Positions 24,576 through 37,000 are shown, counted from the first letter of the stretch. The stretch is DNA of 64,000 bases from CAYSPG01 sp964432885 (GCA_964432885.1 CAYSPG010000006.1:62001-126000); one strand, 5' to 3'. Made by a program: numbers and translations. The notes: generated from the sequence alone by a model not told the origin.

Positions 24576-27356
24576 TTAATCGTAAAAAAACTTTTTTGTA
24601 ATTACTTTATCACGTGTGTAAAGCTTTATAAAGTATATGCCACCGCTTAAAATAGGAAGTTTTATTTCAACATTGTACTTGTCAATATCGTTAAACGAAA
24701 TATTCTTAATAGTTCTGCCGTCAATAGTAAATAACTCAGCTTTTTTAATGTGTAGCGGCTGGTTAAAAAACATGTTTAACTTGTTTTCTGATTTTGTAAA
24801 AGCAATTTCAAATACTTCAACGCCAATTGAGTTATTGTTCTTTAAATTAGATGACTGACTTGTATCTATAGGAGTACAAGCCACAAAAACAGGTATGCTG
24901 TTTGAAACCTTATTACATCCCCAGGAATTTTGTGTAGCTTTAATATTATATAGCCCGGTTGTTTTGGCATAATAAAATGAATCAACTGCACCGGGTATAT
25001 CTACTCCGCGTAGCTGCCATTGAAAGGTGTAATAATAAGAGTTGTAATAAACGGCTCTTTTTAACCGAACGCTGTCACCTACGCAAATTGTTGTTGATGT
25101 AAGTGCTGAAATAGAGGGAACAGGTATATCCATAACGTTAAAGGAAACATTCCCATTCCATGCATTGCTGTAAACTCCTGCTGCATCCGTTAACGAGTCG
25201 AGTGAATAACCTATGGAGTTGCCGGGAGTACGATTAATGTAATAAGCATATTTGTTGGTGGTGTATGGTCCTGTAGTAATGGCACCTTCATTAAGCCAAA
25301 AATTAAACGGAGGTGTTCCTCCAAGACTTATTTTAAGTACAACTGAGGTTCCTTTACAGATATTTGAATTACTTGTAGTGCTTATGTGCGCAAAAGGTGT
25401 TGTAATAACATACACCGAATCTATTACAGAATCAGGAAGGCAGGTTATCGTTCCTACAATATTTTGTTGTTTTAGTTTCCATGTAAAATAATGCATGCCC
25501 TGTCCGGCTGAGTCGGGATAAAAAACATAATTTGTATTTCCATTTTGAGTAATAGCCCCAACGTTATTTCCATAAATGGTATCAACGCCCATGCTGATTA
25601 AGGGATAAAGAGAAAGTGTCCCCGAAAGAATATTTACTGTATCAGAATTGCATATCTGGTGTGCTGCATTCGGATATAAAAATTGTGGAGAATTTGTTGT
25701 GTGAACCGAACAACCGTTTGAATCTGTTACTGTTAATTTTAAATTATCCATTCCTAATCCTGTATAATCATAAAATGATGTTGAAGACAGGTTAGTGTAT
25801 TGGTATTGCCCCAAACCCAAGTTAAAAACTTTTTGCCATAAGTATGTCGGGTTGTTTGCATTGGTTTGAGCCGAAAAATGTATGGTGTCGCAATTGTAAA
25901 CGTTACCTGGATATGTACCTGTTATTCCATTTGTAAACGCAATGGATGCGGAGGGAGTGGTTCGAACCTTTACATTGTAAACAACATTGTTTGAGGTAGT
26001 GTAGCCCGAAATATTTGGCACCACACGCAGGCGATAATTTGTATCAGAAGGTACGCTTGCAGGAATCGAAATAGTAATGGGCGGTTTATTTGACGAGCCA
26101 ACAACAAGCGGTGTTGGCAGATTGCCTGTGGTATCATACAGTTCAACATTAAATCCGTTTGTAATTAACGAAGTTGGGTAATGGTTTATACTAAAGTTTA
26201 ATGAGTAGGCAGTTTGCGAGCCGCTGCAAAAAGTACTTTGGTTAGGCGACACGTAAAAATTTAAATTTTTGTCAACGGTGTCGGTACTAAAAATCTGAAA
26301 CCAGTTAAACCACTCGCCCCAATACTGGTTGTTAACAGGGCCAATGTTTCTGAAAACAGCAGGTGGCAAAAAAAACGATACCGTGGTTGAAATGGTTGAG
26401 TAATCTTTATAACCAAAGCTATAAAACCTTCCGCTCCTGTCCATAATGCCACTATTAAAATTTATGGTGTTATCGTAGTAAATTAATCCATTAACAATGC
26501 TGTATTTTCTATATACGCCATGATAATAATTTCCATCAACATCAAATTTTAAACCAGATGACGAACCAGAAGCATTATAATAAGCAATTCGGTTTCCGTT
26601 TAAATCAACAAGATTTATTGAGTCGCTGTTATAAGCCATAATATAAGCGCCCTGCATATCGTAATACACACTATTAAAATCAAAACTTGTTTGCCACACA
26701 ATGTTTTTCTGAAAGTCGAGCTTCGTTATGGTGTCATTGGTATATGTATAAAAAAAACCAAGACTATCCATAAATGCAGGAAAAGGAGAAGCAAGAAAAG
26801 TTACACTGTCAACCAAAACTCCTGCTGAATTATATTTACGATAAAACTGATTGGATTTTTTTACATAAATGTTATCACTGGTATCAGAATACAGTTTTAA
26901 TCCGTTGTCAAAATCAATAATCCATTGAAGGGTATTTTGGCTGTATTTAAAAAGTGCATAATCATAACCGCCCGTAACATCATAACTGGTGCCACCATAA
27001 TTTAAAATGCCATCGCGCTGCCATGCCATATACGTATTCCCGTTTTGGTCTTCGTATCCATAGGCATTTTGCACACCTTGATTTGTAGGAAAATTAAAAC
27101 CCCAACCATTCACTCCGGTTATAATGTTTGTTTTTGATAGATGACCTGTTGTCTGACAACCCATACATTCATCAATGCCAACATTGTGATATACGTTCCC
27201 TTTATAATCAACCGAATTTACACCGGCTGTTAGCCAACGTGCAGGGCCATTAATACCAAGAGAAGAAAGGTAACCACTCTTTTCATAATACTGCCCATAG
27301 GTAGCAATACTGCAAATAAGTAAAAGAACAGAGGTGGTAATTGTTTTTATTTTCAT
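24576..27356 (-). CDS. T9SS-sorted large secreted protein
   Basis: A 926-residue protein; the ATG at 27356 gives signal peptide MKIKTITTSVLLLICSIATYGQ. The first about 400 residues look like a loose propeller (repeated YxxxGNxY and DxxGNRI motifs), a pattern often seen with narrative-type beta-propeller cargo. The middle holds Ig/PKD-like segments (NYRLRVVPNISGYTTSNNVV, KLTVTDSNGCSVHTT, ICVGDSVRLKRA). A C-terminal sorting domain closes the protein (ISGGIYFIKLYTRDKVITKKF is nearly its end). Exported by T9SS and probably anchored or released at the surface. Ligand unknown. Confidence 0.82.
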   Translation of the reverse strand: MKIKTITTSVLLLICSIATYGQYYEKSGYLSSLGINGPARWLTAGVNSVDYKGNVYHNVGIDECMGCQTTGHLSKTNIITGVNGWGFNFPTNQGVQNAYGYEDQNGNTYMAWQRDGILNYGGTSYDVTGGYDYALFKYSQNTLQWIIDFDNGLKLYSDTSDNIYVKKSNQFYRKYNSAGVLVDSVTFLASPFPAFMDSLGFFYTYTNDTITKLDFQKNIVWQTSFDFNSVYYDMQGAYIMAYNSDSINLVDLNGNRIAYYNASGSSSGLKFDVDGNYYHGVYRKYSIVNGLIYYDNTINFNSGIMDRSGRFYSFGYKDYSTISTTVSFFLPPAVFRNIGPVNNQYWGEWFNWFQIFSTDTVDKNLNFYVSPNQSTFCSGSQTAYSLNFSINHYPTSLITNGFNVELYDTTGNLPTPLVVGSSNKPPITISIPASVPSDTNYRLRVVPNISGYTTSNNVVYNVKVRTTPSASIAFTNGITGTYPGNVYNCDTIHFSAQTNANNPTYLWQKVFNLGLGQYQYTNLSSTSFYDYTGLGMDNLKLTVTDSNGCSVHTTNSPQFLYPNAAHQICNSDTVNILSGTLSLYPLISMGVDTIYGNNVGAITQNGNTNYVFYPDSAGQGMHYFTWKLKQQNIVGTITCLPDSVIDSVYVITTPFAHISTTSNSNICKGTSVVLKISLGGTPPFNFWLNEGAITTGPYTTNKYAYYINRTPGNSIGYSLDSLTDAAGVYSNAWNGNVSFNVMDIPVPSISALTSTTICVGDSVRLKRAVYYNSYYYTFQWQLRGVDIPGAVDSFYYAKTTGLYNIKATQNSWGCNKVSNSIPVFVACTPIDTSQSSNLKNNNSIGVEVFEIAFTKSENKLNMFFNQPLHIKKAELFTIDGRTIKNISFNDIDKYNVEIKLPILSGGIYFIKLYTRDKVITKKFFYD

Positions 27357-27374
27357 TTGCTTTTGTTCTGAAGT

Positions 27375-27382
27375 CAAAAGTA
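27375..27382 (-). promoter_or_regulatory. Putative -7 element of the T9SS gene
   Basis: Minus-strand TACTTTTG matches TAnnTTTG and lies 18 bp before the ATG at 27356. A TTG lies 14 bp further upstream, shorter than usual. Confidence 0.4.
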
Positions 27383-27557
27383 ATTTAATTGCGCAGCAAA
27401 GAGTGGTTTATTCTATAAAAACTTATCATTATTTGGCTAACAGCTTTAAATCAGATGTAAATGGAAATGTGGATGACGGTATAGAGCATTTTTTTATAGA
27501 TAGACAGGTAAATAGCTCGATTAAATGTTATTTATAAAACTACTTTCGTGGTTAATT

Positions 27558-30041
27558 ATGAGAATGATTAAAAAAGTAATAACTGTTATTTTTCTGTTTG
27601 CTGTGGTATTGGTTAGTGTAGCTACAGCCTATCTATATTATTTAAAACCCACCTACAACGGCACCTTAAAACTCACTGGAATAAAAAATAAGGTAGATGT
27701 GTTTTTCGATGACTATGCCATACCACACATTTATGCACAAAGCGAAGAAGATGCATGGACAGCGTTGGGTTATGTACATGCACAGGACAGATTATTTCAA
27801 ATGGAATTATTGCGCAGAGTGGGAGGAGGAAGGCTTGCAGAAATTTTTGGTAAAGATTTGGTTGATGTGGACAAAATGTTTCGCACGCTTGGCATTGCCG
27901 AAATAGCAAAACGTTCGGCAGAAAAGTTTTTTTCAGCAGAGGCAGTTCCCCCCTCTCACTTGGAGAGGGGGTCAGGGGGTGAGGTTTCTAACACGAGAAC
28001 CGAAACGCAGCAGTATAAGACTTTGGCTTATGCATATATGAATGGAGTAAACCAATACATCCAAAACGGTAAAACACCCGTTGAGTTTACCATGCTTGGC
28101 ATTGAAAAGAAAAAATTTATCCCTGAAGATTTTTATTTAATAATCGGATACATGGGTTTTAGTTTTACCGAAGCGTTTCGCACCGATCCCATTTTGTCTC
28201 GTATTAAGAGCAATTTAGGAGAGAAGTACTACAATGATATTGCTCACGGTTATGTTGCAGGCACAAAACGGATACCGGTGTATTCTCAATCCGAAGAAAA
28301 AGTTTTCCGTAAACTAACAGAGCAACTTACCGAATTAGAAAAAAAATTACCAATAGGAATATGGAGTGGCAGCAACGGATGGGCTGTGGCTCCATCAAAA
28401 TCCAAATCAGGAAAAGTGTTGTTTGAAAACGATACGCACATTGCACACGCAGCACCTTGTGTGTGGTACGAAGCGCATATTGAAACGCCCGGTTATAGTT
28501 TGTACGGAAACTTTCTTGCAGGCTTTCCTTTTCCGCTCGTTGGGCACACGCGCACCACGGCATGGGGCATGACCATGTTTGAAAACGATGACTTTAATTT
28601 TTATCGCGAAAGACAAAATCCACAAAACCAAAATCAATATTGGCATGATGGTGTGTGGAAAAATTATGCTGTGCGAAAAGAAATTATTGATGTAAAGGGC
28701 GAAGCACCCGTTCAGTTTATTGTTAAGGCCACTGTTCACGGCCCGTTAGTAAGTGGCAATGATGATTTAAAAAATGTGGTGAAGGAATTTGATAGCGTAG
28801 ATGCAATTCCTGTTTCGGAATGGTGGATTTATAATTTAAAAGAAACACAAACGCTTGAAGCAGGTTACGAATTGTGCCACGCAACCAATGTAAATGAAAT
28901 GCAGCAAGCCGTATCAAAAGTAAATGCTCCCGGAATAAATTTAATGTATGGCGATGCCGCAGGCAACATAGCCTGGTGGGCTGCCGGGCAATTATATAAA
29001 TTACCTAACGGTGTTGATTGCAAATTAATACTTGACGGGGCAAATGGAGTGGATGATAAAATGGAGTTTTTGCCTTTCAGTGAAAATCCTCACAGTATTA
29101 ATCCACCTGATGGCTTTGTGTTTTCGGCCAACAATCAGCCCGATAGTGTAAACGGATTTTTAGTTCCGGGCTATTTTGCACCGGGCGACAGGGCCGAACG
29201 TATTTCAAACAAGCTTTCATCAAACACAAAAGTTGATTTGGAATTTTTTAAAACGCTTGCAACAGATTTTGTGAGCGACAAAAAAGTAACACTTGCAAAA
29301 ACTTTTTGTGATGCAATTAAAAACATTCCTGAACTAAAAGAAAAAATTTACACTGACTGCTATCAAAAATTATTGAATTGGAATGGCGACCACCAAACAT
29401 CACAAACCGAGCCTGCAATTTTTTACACCCTGCTTTCGCATATAATGCAAAACTGCATGATGGATGAAATGGGTGAAGATGATTACCACGCAATTCTAAG
29501 CACACATACCATGAAAAATACACATAGTTTGCTTTGTTCAAATGATTCGTCAGTATGGTGGGATGATGTAACAACAAAAAATAAAAAGGAAACACGAACC
29601 GAAATAATTTCAAAATCATTTTTGCAAACAGTAAATGTACTTTCAAAGTGGCACTCAAAAAATCCGGATGAATGGACATGGGGAAAAATGCACACGGTTG
29701 AACACCCGCATCCTGTTGGAAGACAAAAACCGTTTGATAAAATTTTTAATGTGGGTCCGCTTGAAACCGGCAGCGGCAATGAAGTGATAAACGTACAGGG
29801 ATTTGCATTAAATACCGAAACAAATTTTAATGTAACCTACGGCCCAGCCATGCGCATTTGCATTGACTTTAATGATGTTGAAAATGCTGTAAGCATTTTG
29901 CCTGCAGGCCAGTCGGGGTATTTTTTTTCAAAACATTATGATGACCAGGCTTTGCTGTACACCCAAAACAAGTTTAGAAAAATGATGATGAATAAGAGCG
30001 AAATTTTACAAAAGAGCATTGGCCATTTGAAATTTGAATAA
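27558..30041 (+). CDS. Penicillin acylase family Ntn-hydrolase
   Basis: An 827-residue precursor with an N-terminal membrane anchor or signal segment (VITVIFLFAVVLVSVATAYLYY). The start at 27558 (or 27564) is preferred over 27525 because of a -7-like TACTTTCG at 27541. The alpha part holds IPHIYAQSEEDAWTALGYVHAQDRLFQMEL. The autocatalytic cleavage site lies at GSNGWAVAP, whose Ser becomes the nucleophile of the beta chain. Later motifs are NDTHIAHAAPCVWYE, GFPFPLVGHT and NLMYGDAAGNIAWWAAGQL. The family hydrolyses amide bonds in penicillins, acyl-homoserine lactones or similar; the substrate here is unknown. A palindromic element is translated at about residues 130-144 (PPSHLERGSGGEVS), inside the alpha chain. 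panC follows after 28 bp. Confidence 0.87.
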   Translation: MRMIKKVITVIFLFAVVLVSVATAYLYYLKPTYNGTLKLTGIKNKVDVFFDDYAIPHIYAQSEEDAWTALGYVHAQDRLFQMELLRRVGGGRLAEIFGKDLVDVDKMFRTLGIAEIAKRSAEKFFSAEAVPPSHLERGSGGEVSNTRTETQQYKTLAYAYMNGVNQYIQNGKTPVEFTMLGIEKKKFIPEDFYLIIGYMGFSFTEAFRTDPILSRIKSNLGEKYYNDIAHGYVAGTKRIPVYSQSEEKVFRKLTEQLTELEKKLPIGIWSGSNGWAVAPSKSKSGKVLFENDTHIAHAAPCVWYEAHIETPGYSLYGNFLAGFPFPLVGHTRTTAWGMTMFENDDFNFYRERQNPQNQNQYWHDGVWKNYAVRKEIIDVKGEAPVQFIVKATVHGPLVSGNDDLKNVVKEFDSVDAIPVSEWWIYNLKETQTLEAGYELCHATNVNEMQQAVSKVNAPGINLMYGDAAGNIAWWAAGQLYKLPNGVDCKLILDGANGVDDKMEFLPFSENPHSINPPDGFVFSANNQPDSVNGFLVPGYFAPGDRAERISNKLSSNTKVDLEFFKTLATDFVSDKKVTLAKTFCDAIKNIPELKEKIYTDCYQKLLNWNGDHQTSQTEPAIFYTLLSHIMQNCMMDEMGEDDYHAILSTHTMKNTHSLLCSNDSSVWWDDVTTKNKKETRTEIISKSFLQTVNVLSKWHSKNPDEWTWGKMHTVEHPHPVGRQKPFDKIFNVGPLETGSGNEVINVQGFALNTETNFNVTYGPAMRICIDFNDVENAVSILPAGQSGYFFSKHYDDQALLYTQNKFRKMMMNKSEILQKSIGHLKFE
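27945..27988. repeat. GC-rich palindromic element, in frame in the acylase gene
   Basis: CCCCCCTCTCACTTGGAGAG followed by GGGGTCAGGGGGTGAGG. The CCCCTCTC/GAGAGGGG arms form a hairpin. It is translated as VPPSHLERGSGGEV and resembles the element in the MORN gene in sequence, orientation and reading frame. Confidence 0.75.
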
Positions 30042-30069
30042 TATTATTTGGTTTTAGTTTCTTTGTAGT

Positions 30070-30912
30070 ATGCATGTATTCCAAACCAAAAAGCAGTTTA
30101 CTAATTTTATTACCGAAACAAAGTCGCATGGCAAAACCATTGGCTTTGTCCCTACCATGGGGGCATTGCATCTTGGCCATGCTTCATTGGTTGCGCAATC
30201 GGTTACCGAAAACGATGTTACCACTGCCAGCATTTTTGTAAACCGTAAGCAATTTAATAATGCTGATGATTTTGCGCGTTATCCTAAAATGCCTGAACAG
30301 GACAAAGCATTGTTGGTGAAAAACGGCTGCGATGCTGTTTTTATTCCCGGTGAGGATGAGATGTATGAACCGGATGAAAAACTTCTTGATTTGAATTTAG
30401 GCAACCTGGATAAAGTAATGGAAGGCGAACACCGCCCTGGTCATTTTAAAGGAGTAGTAACCGTTGTGAGCAAATTTTTTGATTTGATAAAACCCGATTG
30501 TGCTTATTTTGGTGAAAAAGATTTTCAGCAGTTAGCTGTAATACGATTTATGGCACACCGGTTATTTCCTTCAATAAAAATTATTGGATGCCCCACTATG
30601 CGCGAGCAAGATGGGCTGGCTATGAGTTCACGTAATTTATTGCTTACTCCAGCGTGCAGGAAATTGTCACCCATTATTTACCAAACTATGAAGGTTGCCT
30701 CCGTAATGAAATTAAAATATTCAATTGCCGAAATAAAAAAATTTGTTTTTGAAACACTTGCCACGTTGCCTGATTTTAAACCTGAGTATTTTGAAATTGT
30801 AAATGCTGAAACCCTTCAAACTATAAGCAACTTTAACGAATCAAAAAATGTAAGAGCCTGCATTGCAGTTTGGGCAGGCAATGTGAGGCTTATTGATAAC
30901 ATTGCTTTTTGA
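30070..30912 (+). CDS. panC: Pantothenate synthetase
   Basis: A 280-residue enzyme joining pantoate and beta-alanine with ATP. Diagnostic motifs: FVPTMGALHLGHASLV (ATP-binding HxGH-type), FVNRKQFNNADDFARYP, MEGEHRPGHFKGVVTVVSKFF, AYFGEKDFQQLAVI and GLAMSSRNLLLTP (KMSKS-like). Full length with no oddities. The ATG at 30070 is 28 bp after the acylase stop, so the two could share a transcript. Other pan genes are not in the window. Confidence 0.95.
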   Translation: MHVFQTKKQFTNFITETKSHGKTIGFVPTMGALHLGHASLVAQSVTENDVTTASIFVNRKQFNNADDFARYPKMPEQDKALLVKNGCDAVFIPGEDEMYEPDEKLLDLNLGNLDKVMEGEHRPGHFKGVVTVVSKFFDLIKPDCAYFGEKDFQQLAVIRFMAHRLFPSIKIIGCPTMREQDGLAMSSRNLLLTPACRKLSPIIYQTMKVASVMKLKYSIAEIKKFVFETLATLPDFKPEYFEIVNAETLQTISNFNESKNVRACIAVWAGNVRLIDNIAF

Positions 30913-31094
30913 TTTTTTCCATTTTGTAAAATATTTTTTTGCCCATCACTGACTTTAGTCATTGACTAATATTTGATTTTCTTTTTACTTGCGCATCCGT
31001 ACCAGTGGGTATATAAAAATGCCCAATGCAGTGTATTGTGCACGGCACAAGTACAGGGTACTTTTACATCGTCAAAATCAAATAAACTGTTATT

Positions 31095-34000
31095 ATGAAA
31101 AAACTTAGTCTATCAGCATTTATCATCGGGATGATGATGGTGTTTACTTCAATCAGTAATGCTGCTAATGTAACATGGCTTGCTCCCGTTAATGGCAACT
31201 GGAACGATGGTACAAAATGGAGCGGTGGCATTGCTCCAACAGTAAATGATACTGCCGTGATTACCGTTGCAGGAACATATACTGTTACGCTAAACGTAAA
31301 CGCATCCATTGCAAAATTAGTAATAGGAAACCCAACCGGTTTTCAGACTTTAACAATGGGAAGCCAAACATTTACGGTTGCCAACTCAAGTGTTATAAAT
31401 CCACATGGTATATTGGATGCTGTAAACGGCAACACCATTAATGGCGCAGGAACACTTACGGTAAATGGAAAACTTTCGCTCAACTTTAATAACACGGTGA
31501 GTTGTCCTATTGTGTTAAACGATACGTTGCATGTAAAACATCAAAGCAACAACATCAACGGAAGTTTTACCACTTCATCCACAGCCGTTATATATATGAA
31601 TGCGGCTAACAGCCATTCTATACTCACGTTTGCAAACGGATTTACCAACAATGGTAAAATTCACTTTACCAGCGTCACCTGCAACTATGCCAACCTTGTT
31701 GTAACCAGCGGAGTGCTGACCAATGCAGCAGGTGCAACCATTGTTAGCGACCCTAATCCAAACTGTGTGGGCTACCATCGAATAGAGGGAAGATTGGATA
31801 ACCAGGGAACTATTTCTGTAAACTATCATTTGCGATTGTATTCAACGGCTGCCGGTTCAGTAAATACTGGCACAATAACGTTTGCAACCGGAATGCGTTT
31901 TGAAGTTTATGCCGGTGTTTGGAATTACAATGGTGGCACCATTTCAGGGAATGGTGAATTATATTTTCAGGGGGCTACCGGAAATTTTAATACAGCAACA
32001 ATGCCGGCAGTAGCAACATCTTTTTATCAGTCAACTTTTGGCTCGTCAACAGGAACAAGCAACGTAAAAAAGGTTACGCTTATATTTAATAACACGGTTA
32101 CTGCCGCATTAAATAACACAGATACACTTTATATCACACATCAAAGCAATACCGTTAGCGGAAATTTTTCCAACACCGCTTCATCAGTTATATATATGGA
32201 TGCATCGTCAAGCCATTCTATTGTTACGTTCTCAAACAGTTTTACCAACAATGGAAAAATTCACATGAAAAGCAGTACATGTAATTACAATTATTTAAGT
32301 GTTACCAATCCTGCCGTGCTTACCAATGCAGCCAGTGCGTTAATTGTTAGCGACCCGTTGCCAAACTGTGTTGGGTACAACCGAATTGACGGAAGGCTAA
32401 ACAACCTTGGAACCATTACTGCAAATTATAATTTGCGACTGTATAGTAATGCGGGTGGTTCAATCAATAACGGAACTATTAATGTTGTCACAGGAATGTA
32501 TTTTGGAGTGTATGCCGGTGTGTGGAATTACACTGGTGGAACCGTAAATGCAACTGGCAACGGCTATTTGTATTTTGAAAGCTGCACCGCAAACTTTAAT
32601 GTAGCCACCATGCCCAATGTACAAACAGAATTTTATCAGTCAACTTTAGCAAGTACTTCATTACCTATTATAAGCAACCGTGTTATAAAATTAATTTATA
32701 ACAACACCGTAAGCGCTGCTATTTATAATACCGATACCATTAAAATAGAGCACCAGAACAACACCATGACAGGTGCATTAACAACCGCAACAACTTCTGT
32801 ATTACTTTTTAATGCTGCGCAATCGCATTCTATATTAACAGTTACATCAGGCTTTACCAACAACGGAAAAATTTTATTTACAAGCGCAACGTGCAACTAT
32901 GGGTATCTTGCCGTGTCAAGCGGGGTGCTAATAAATTCTCCATCGGGAATTATTCAAAGCGACCCGCTGCCTAATTGTACCGGCTACCATCGTTTGGATG
33001 CCGCACTCAACAATCAAGGAACAATAAATATAAATTACACGTTGCGGCATTACACCAATGCAGGTGCATCAAACAACACAGGAAATATCGCATTTACCAA
33101 CGGATATAATTTAGAAGTATATAACGGAACATGGAACTGGAATGGTGGAGGTGTTGGTAGTCCGGGCTTAAGTAAAATTTATTTTCAAGGCGCAACTGCA
33201 AGTTGGAATACCGCTGTTATGCCCGCTGTTGTAACGTATTATTATCAATCCACATTGGCATCATCAATTGGCGCGATTAGCAATGCAAAAAAAATTCAGT
33301 TAGCGTATCAAAATACCGTTTCTGCAAATCTGAACAATACCGACACGCTTGAAATCCGCCATCAAACAAATACGTTTTCGGGAAATTATTCAAACACTGC
33401 CTCATCGGTGTTGTGGTTAAATGGTGCAGAAAGTCACAGTTCAATTAATTTCAACAATTCGTTTACCAACAACGGAAAAATTCTTTACAACTCTGTAACC
33501 GGATATTACGGCTATCTTTCAATGAGCAATGCAACACAACTCACAAACGCTGCTGCCGCAATTATCCAGGTTGACCCTAATCCAACTACTACTGCGCATC
33601 ATCGCTTAGATGCTGCATTGATCAATCAGGGAACATTAAATATTAATTACACATTCCGTCATTATACCAATCCAGGTGCTTCAACCAACACAGGCACAAT
33701 AAATTTTTCTGGCGGATATAATTTAGAAGTATATAACGGAACATGGAACTGGAATGGTGGCACGGCAACATCTGCAACAAGTAAAATTAACTTTAGCGCA
33801 GCTACTGCAAGCTGGAATACTGCGGTAATGCCACAAATTGTAACGTATTATTATCAATCAACATTGGCAAGTTCGCTTGGCGCGATTAGCAATGCAAAAA
33901 AAATTCAGTTGAGTTATCAGAATACCGTTTCTGCAAACCTGAATAATACCGATACACTTGAAATCCGCCATCAAACAAATACGTTTTCTGGAAATTATAC

Positions 34001-37000
34001 AAACACTGCGGCATCGGTGCTGTGGCTTAACGGCACAGAAAGTCACAGTTCAATTAATTTTAATAATTCATTTACCAACAACGGAAAAATTCTTTACAAC
34101 TCTGTAACCGGATATTACGGCTATCTTTCAATGAGCAATGCAACACAACTCACAAACGCTGCTGCCGCAATTATCCAGGTTGACCCTAATCCAACTACTA
34201 CTGCGCATCATCGCTTAGATGCTGCATTGATCAATCAGGGAACATTAAATATTAATTACACATTCCGTCATTATACCAATCCAGGTGCTTCAACCAACAC
34301 AGGCACAATAAATTTTTCTGGCGGATATAATTTAGAAGTATATAACGGAACATGGAACTGGAATGGTGGCACGGCAACATCTGCAACAAGTAAAATTAAC
34401 TTTAGCGCAGCTACTGCAAGCTGGAATACTGCGGTAATGCCACAAATTGTAACGTATTATTATCAATCAACATTGGCAAGTTCGCTTGGCGCGATTAGCA
34501 ATGCAAAAAAAATTCAGTTGAGTTATCAGAATACCGTTTCTGCAAATTTGAATAATACCGACACGCTGGAAATACGTTACTCGTCAAATATTTTTTCAGG
34601 AAATTATACAAACACTGCCTCATCGGTATTGTGGTTAAATGGTGCAGAAAGTCATTCAGTAATTACATTCAACAACTCATTTACCAACAACGGTAAAATT
34701 TTATACAACTCTGTAACCGGATATTACGGCTATCTTTTAATGAGCGGTTCAACACAACTTACCAATGCCATTGCTGCAACTATTCAGATTGACCCTAATC
34801 CAACTACCGTTGGCTATCACCGCATGGACGGAAATTTAATTAACAACGGAACGGTTGCAATCAATTACCAATTTAATCACTACAGTGGAAGTTTTGTAAA
34901 CAACGGAACACTAAAAGGCGGAGCGTACCTTAACAACCAGGGAACCTTGCTCACTAACAACGGAACAATTTCTCCCGGTTCATCACCCGGAAAACTTTCT
35001 ATCAATGCCAATCTTTCAAATAAAGCAACTTCAATCTGGAATATTGAAGTAGGCGGATTAACGGTTGCAACACAGCACGACCAGGTGGATAATAATTACG
35101 CATCAACAAAAGACAGCATTGACGGAACATTAAACATTAGTTTGATAAACGGATTTATCCCTTCGCTTGGCGACAGTGTAATTATTGAAACACACAATCA
35201 GCTTGTGGGAACTTTTGCCAGCATTACAGGGCAATCAATTCCCGGTGGATTGTACTGGAACATTTTTTACAGACCAAACCGGATTGTATTGCGCGCAGGT
35301 AATCCACCAAACTTAGATATTGTTTCCAGTACCGGCTTGAACGGAACTATTTCTCCGTTGGGCACAACAAGTATTGTTTACAACGGAACGCAAACGTATA
35401 ACATGATTCCAAACACAGGTTATCATGTGCTGGATGTTTTGGTTGACGGAATTTCTGTGGGTGCTGTAACAAACTATACATTCAACAACGTAATTGTAAA
35501 TCATACCATCAGCGTAACGTTTGCCATCAATACCTATAATATAGTTGCAACAACAACAGGCAGCGGAAGCATATCACCTGCCGGAACAACAACAGTAAAT
35601 TACGGAGGCAATCAATTATACAACATTGCCGCAGCTAATTGCAATATAACCGACAGTGTAGTTGTTGATGGAATTAATGTTGGGGCTGTCAGCACCTATC
35701 CGTTTAGTAATGTAATAGCAAATCATACCATCCATGCCTACTTTAGTTCGGCTCCGCATATTACTGCAACCGGCCCAACAACTTTTTGCACAGGTGGAAG
35801 TGTTACACTTGATGCAGGTGCAGGATATACAAATTACCAATGGAGCAACAGCGCGTCAACACAAACAACAAATATTACAACAAGCGGAACATATACATGC
35901 ACTATCACTTCAACAGGAGGATGCACCAGTTCGGCATCCGTTGTTGTAACCGTAAATCCTTTGCCATCGGTTTCGTTTAACAACCCATACAGTGCAAATG
36001 CAACCCATGTTTGTGCAACAGATGGTGGTGTTACATTAAATCCGTTTGGCTTACCCGCAGGCGGAGGCTTTAGCGGAACGGGTGTAATAAATAACGGTTT
36101 TGGATTTTACAGTTTCTCTCCTGCAGGTGCAGGCACTGGCACGCACACACTTACTTATACATATACCGATGGAAACGGTTGTACCAATTCTGCTACCACC
36201 AATGTTATAGTTGATCAGAATGCAACCGTGAATGCAGGCGCAAATATTATTTTGTGTAATAACCCGCTTGCAAATTTATCAGGAGTGATTGGCGGAAGTG
36301 CATCATCAGCAACATGGACATCAAACGGAACAGGAAATTTTGGCAATGCAAATAATCTTGTAACAACTTATACTTTGTCTGCTGCTGATATGTCAGCAGG
36401 AATAGTAACACTTACACTTACTACAGATAATCCGTCAAACACTTGCAGCGCAGTGAGCGACAATTTAGTTATCACGTACAATCCTGATGCAGTTGCTGAT
36501 GCAGGAGTGGATGTTGCATGTGTTACATCACCTGTTTCTTTAACAGGAAGTATATCAGGTTATCCTGCAACTCCGCAATGGACAACAACAGGAACAGGAA
36601 CTTTTGCAAATGCAAATTTGTTGAGTACAACATACACACCTTCGGTTGCCGATTTAACAGCGGGACACGTTTATTTGGTTTTGACACCCATTGACCCACT
36701 CGGCAACTGTACTTTTACGGCCGACAGTATGGATGCATGGTTTAATCCAAACTATACTGTTAATGCCGGTGCGAACATTGCGTTGTGCGGTGTTAACGAT
36801 ACCATAGCCACATTAAATGGTTCGTTTACCAACGCAACTTCTGTAACATGGACAACAAGCGGAAGCGGAGTTTTTTCAAATGCCAGTTCGGTAAACAGTA
36901 CTTACACACTTTCGGCTGCAGACAAAACAAACGGTGCTGTTACATTATTCCTTACCACCAACGACCCTGCAGGCCCATGTACTGCAGAAAGTGATTTAAT

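Noticed and set aside
33311..35000. CRISPR-like array in the repeat region of the giant gene
   Set aside because: The repeats are 609-bp in-frame coding units without short repeats separated by unique spacers.
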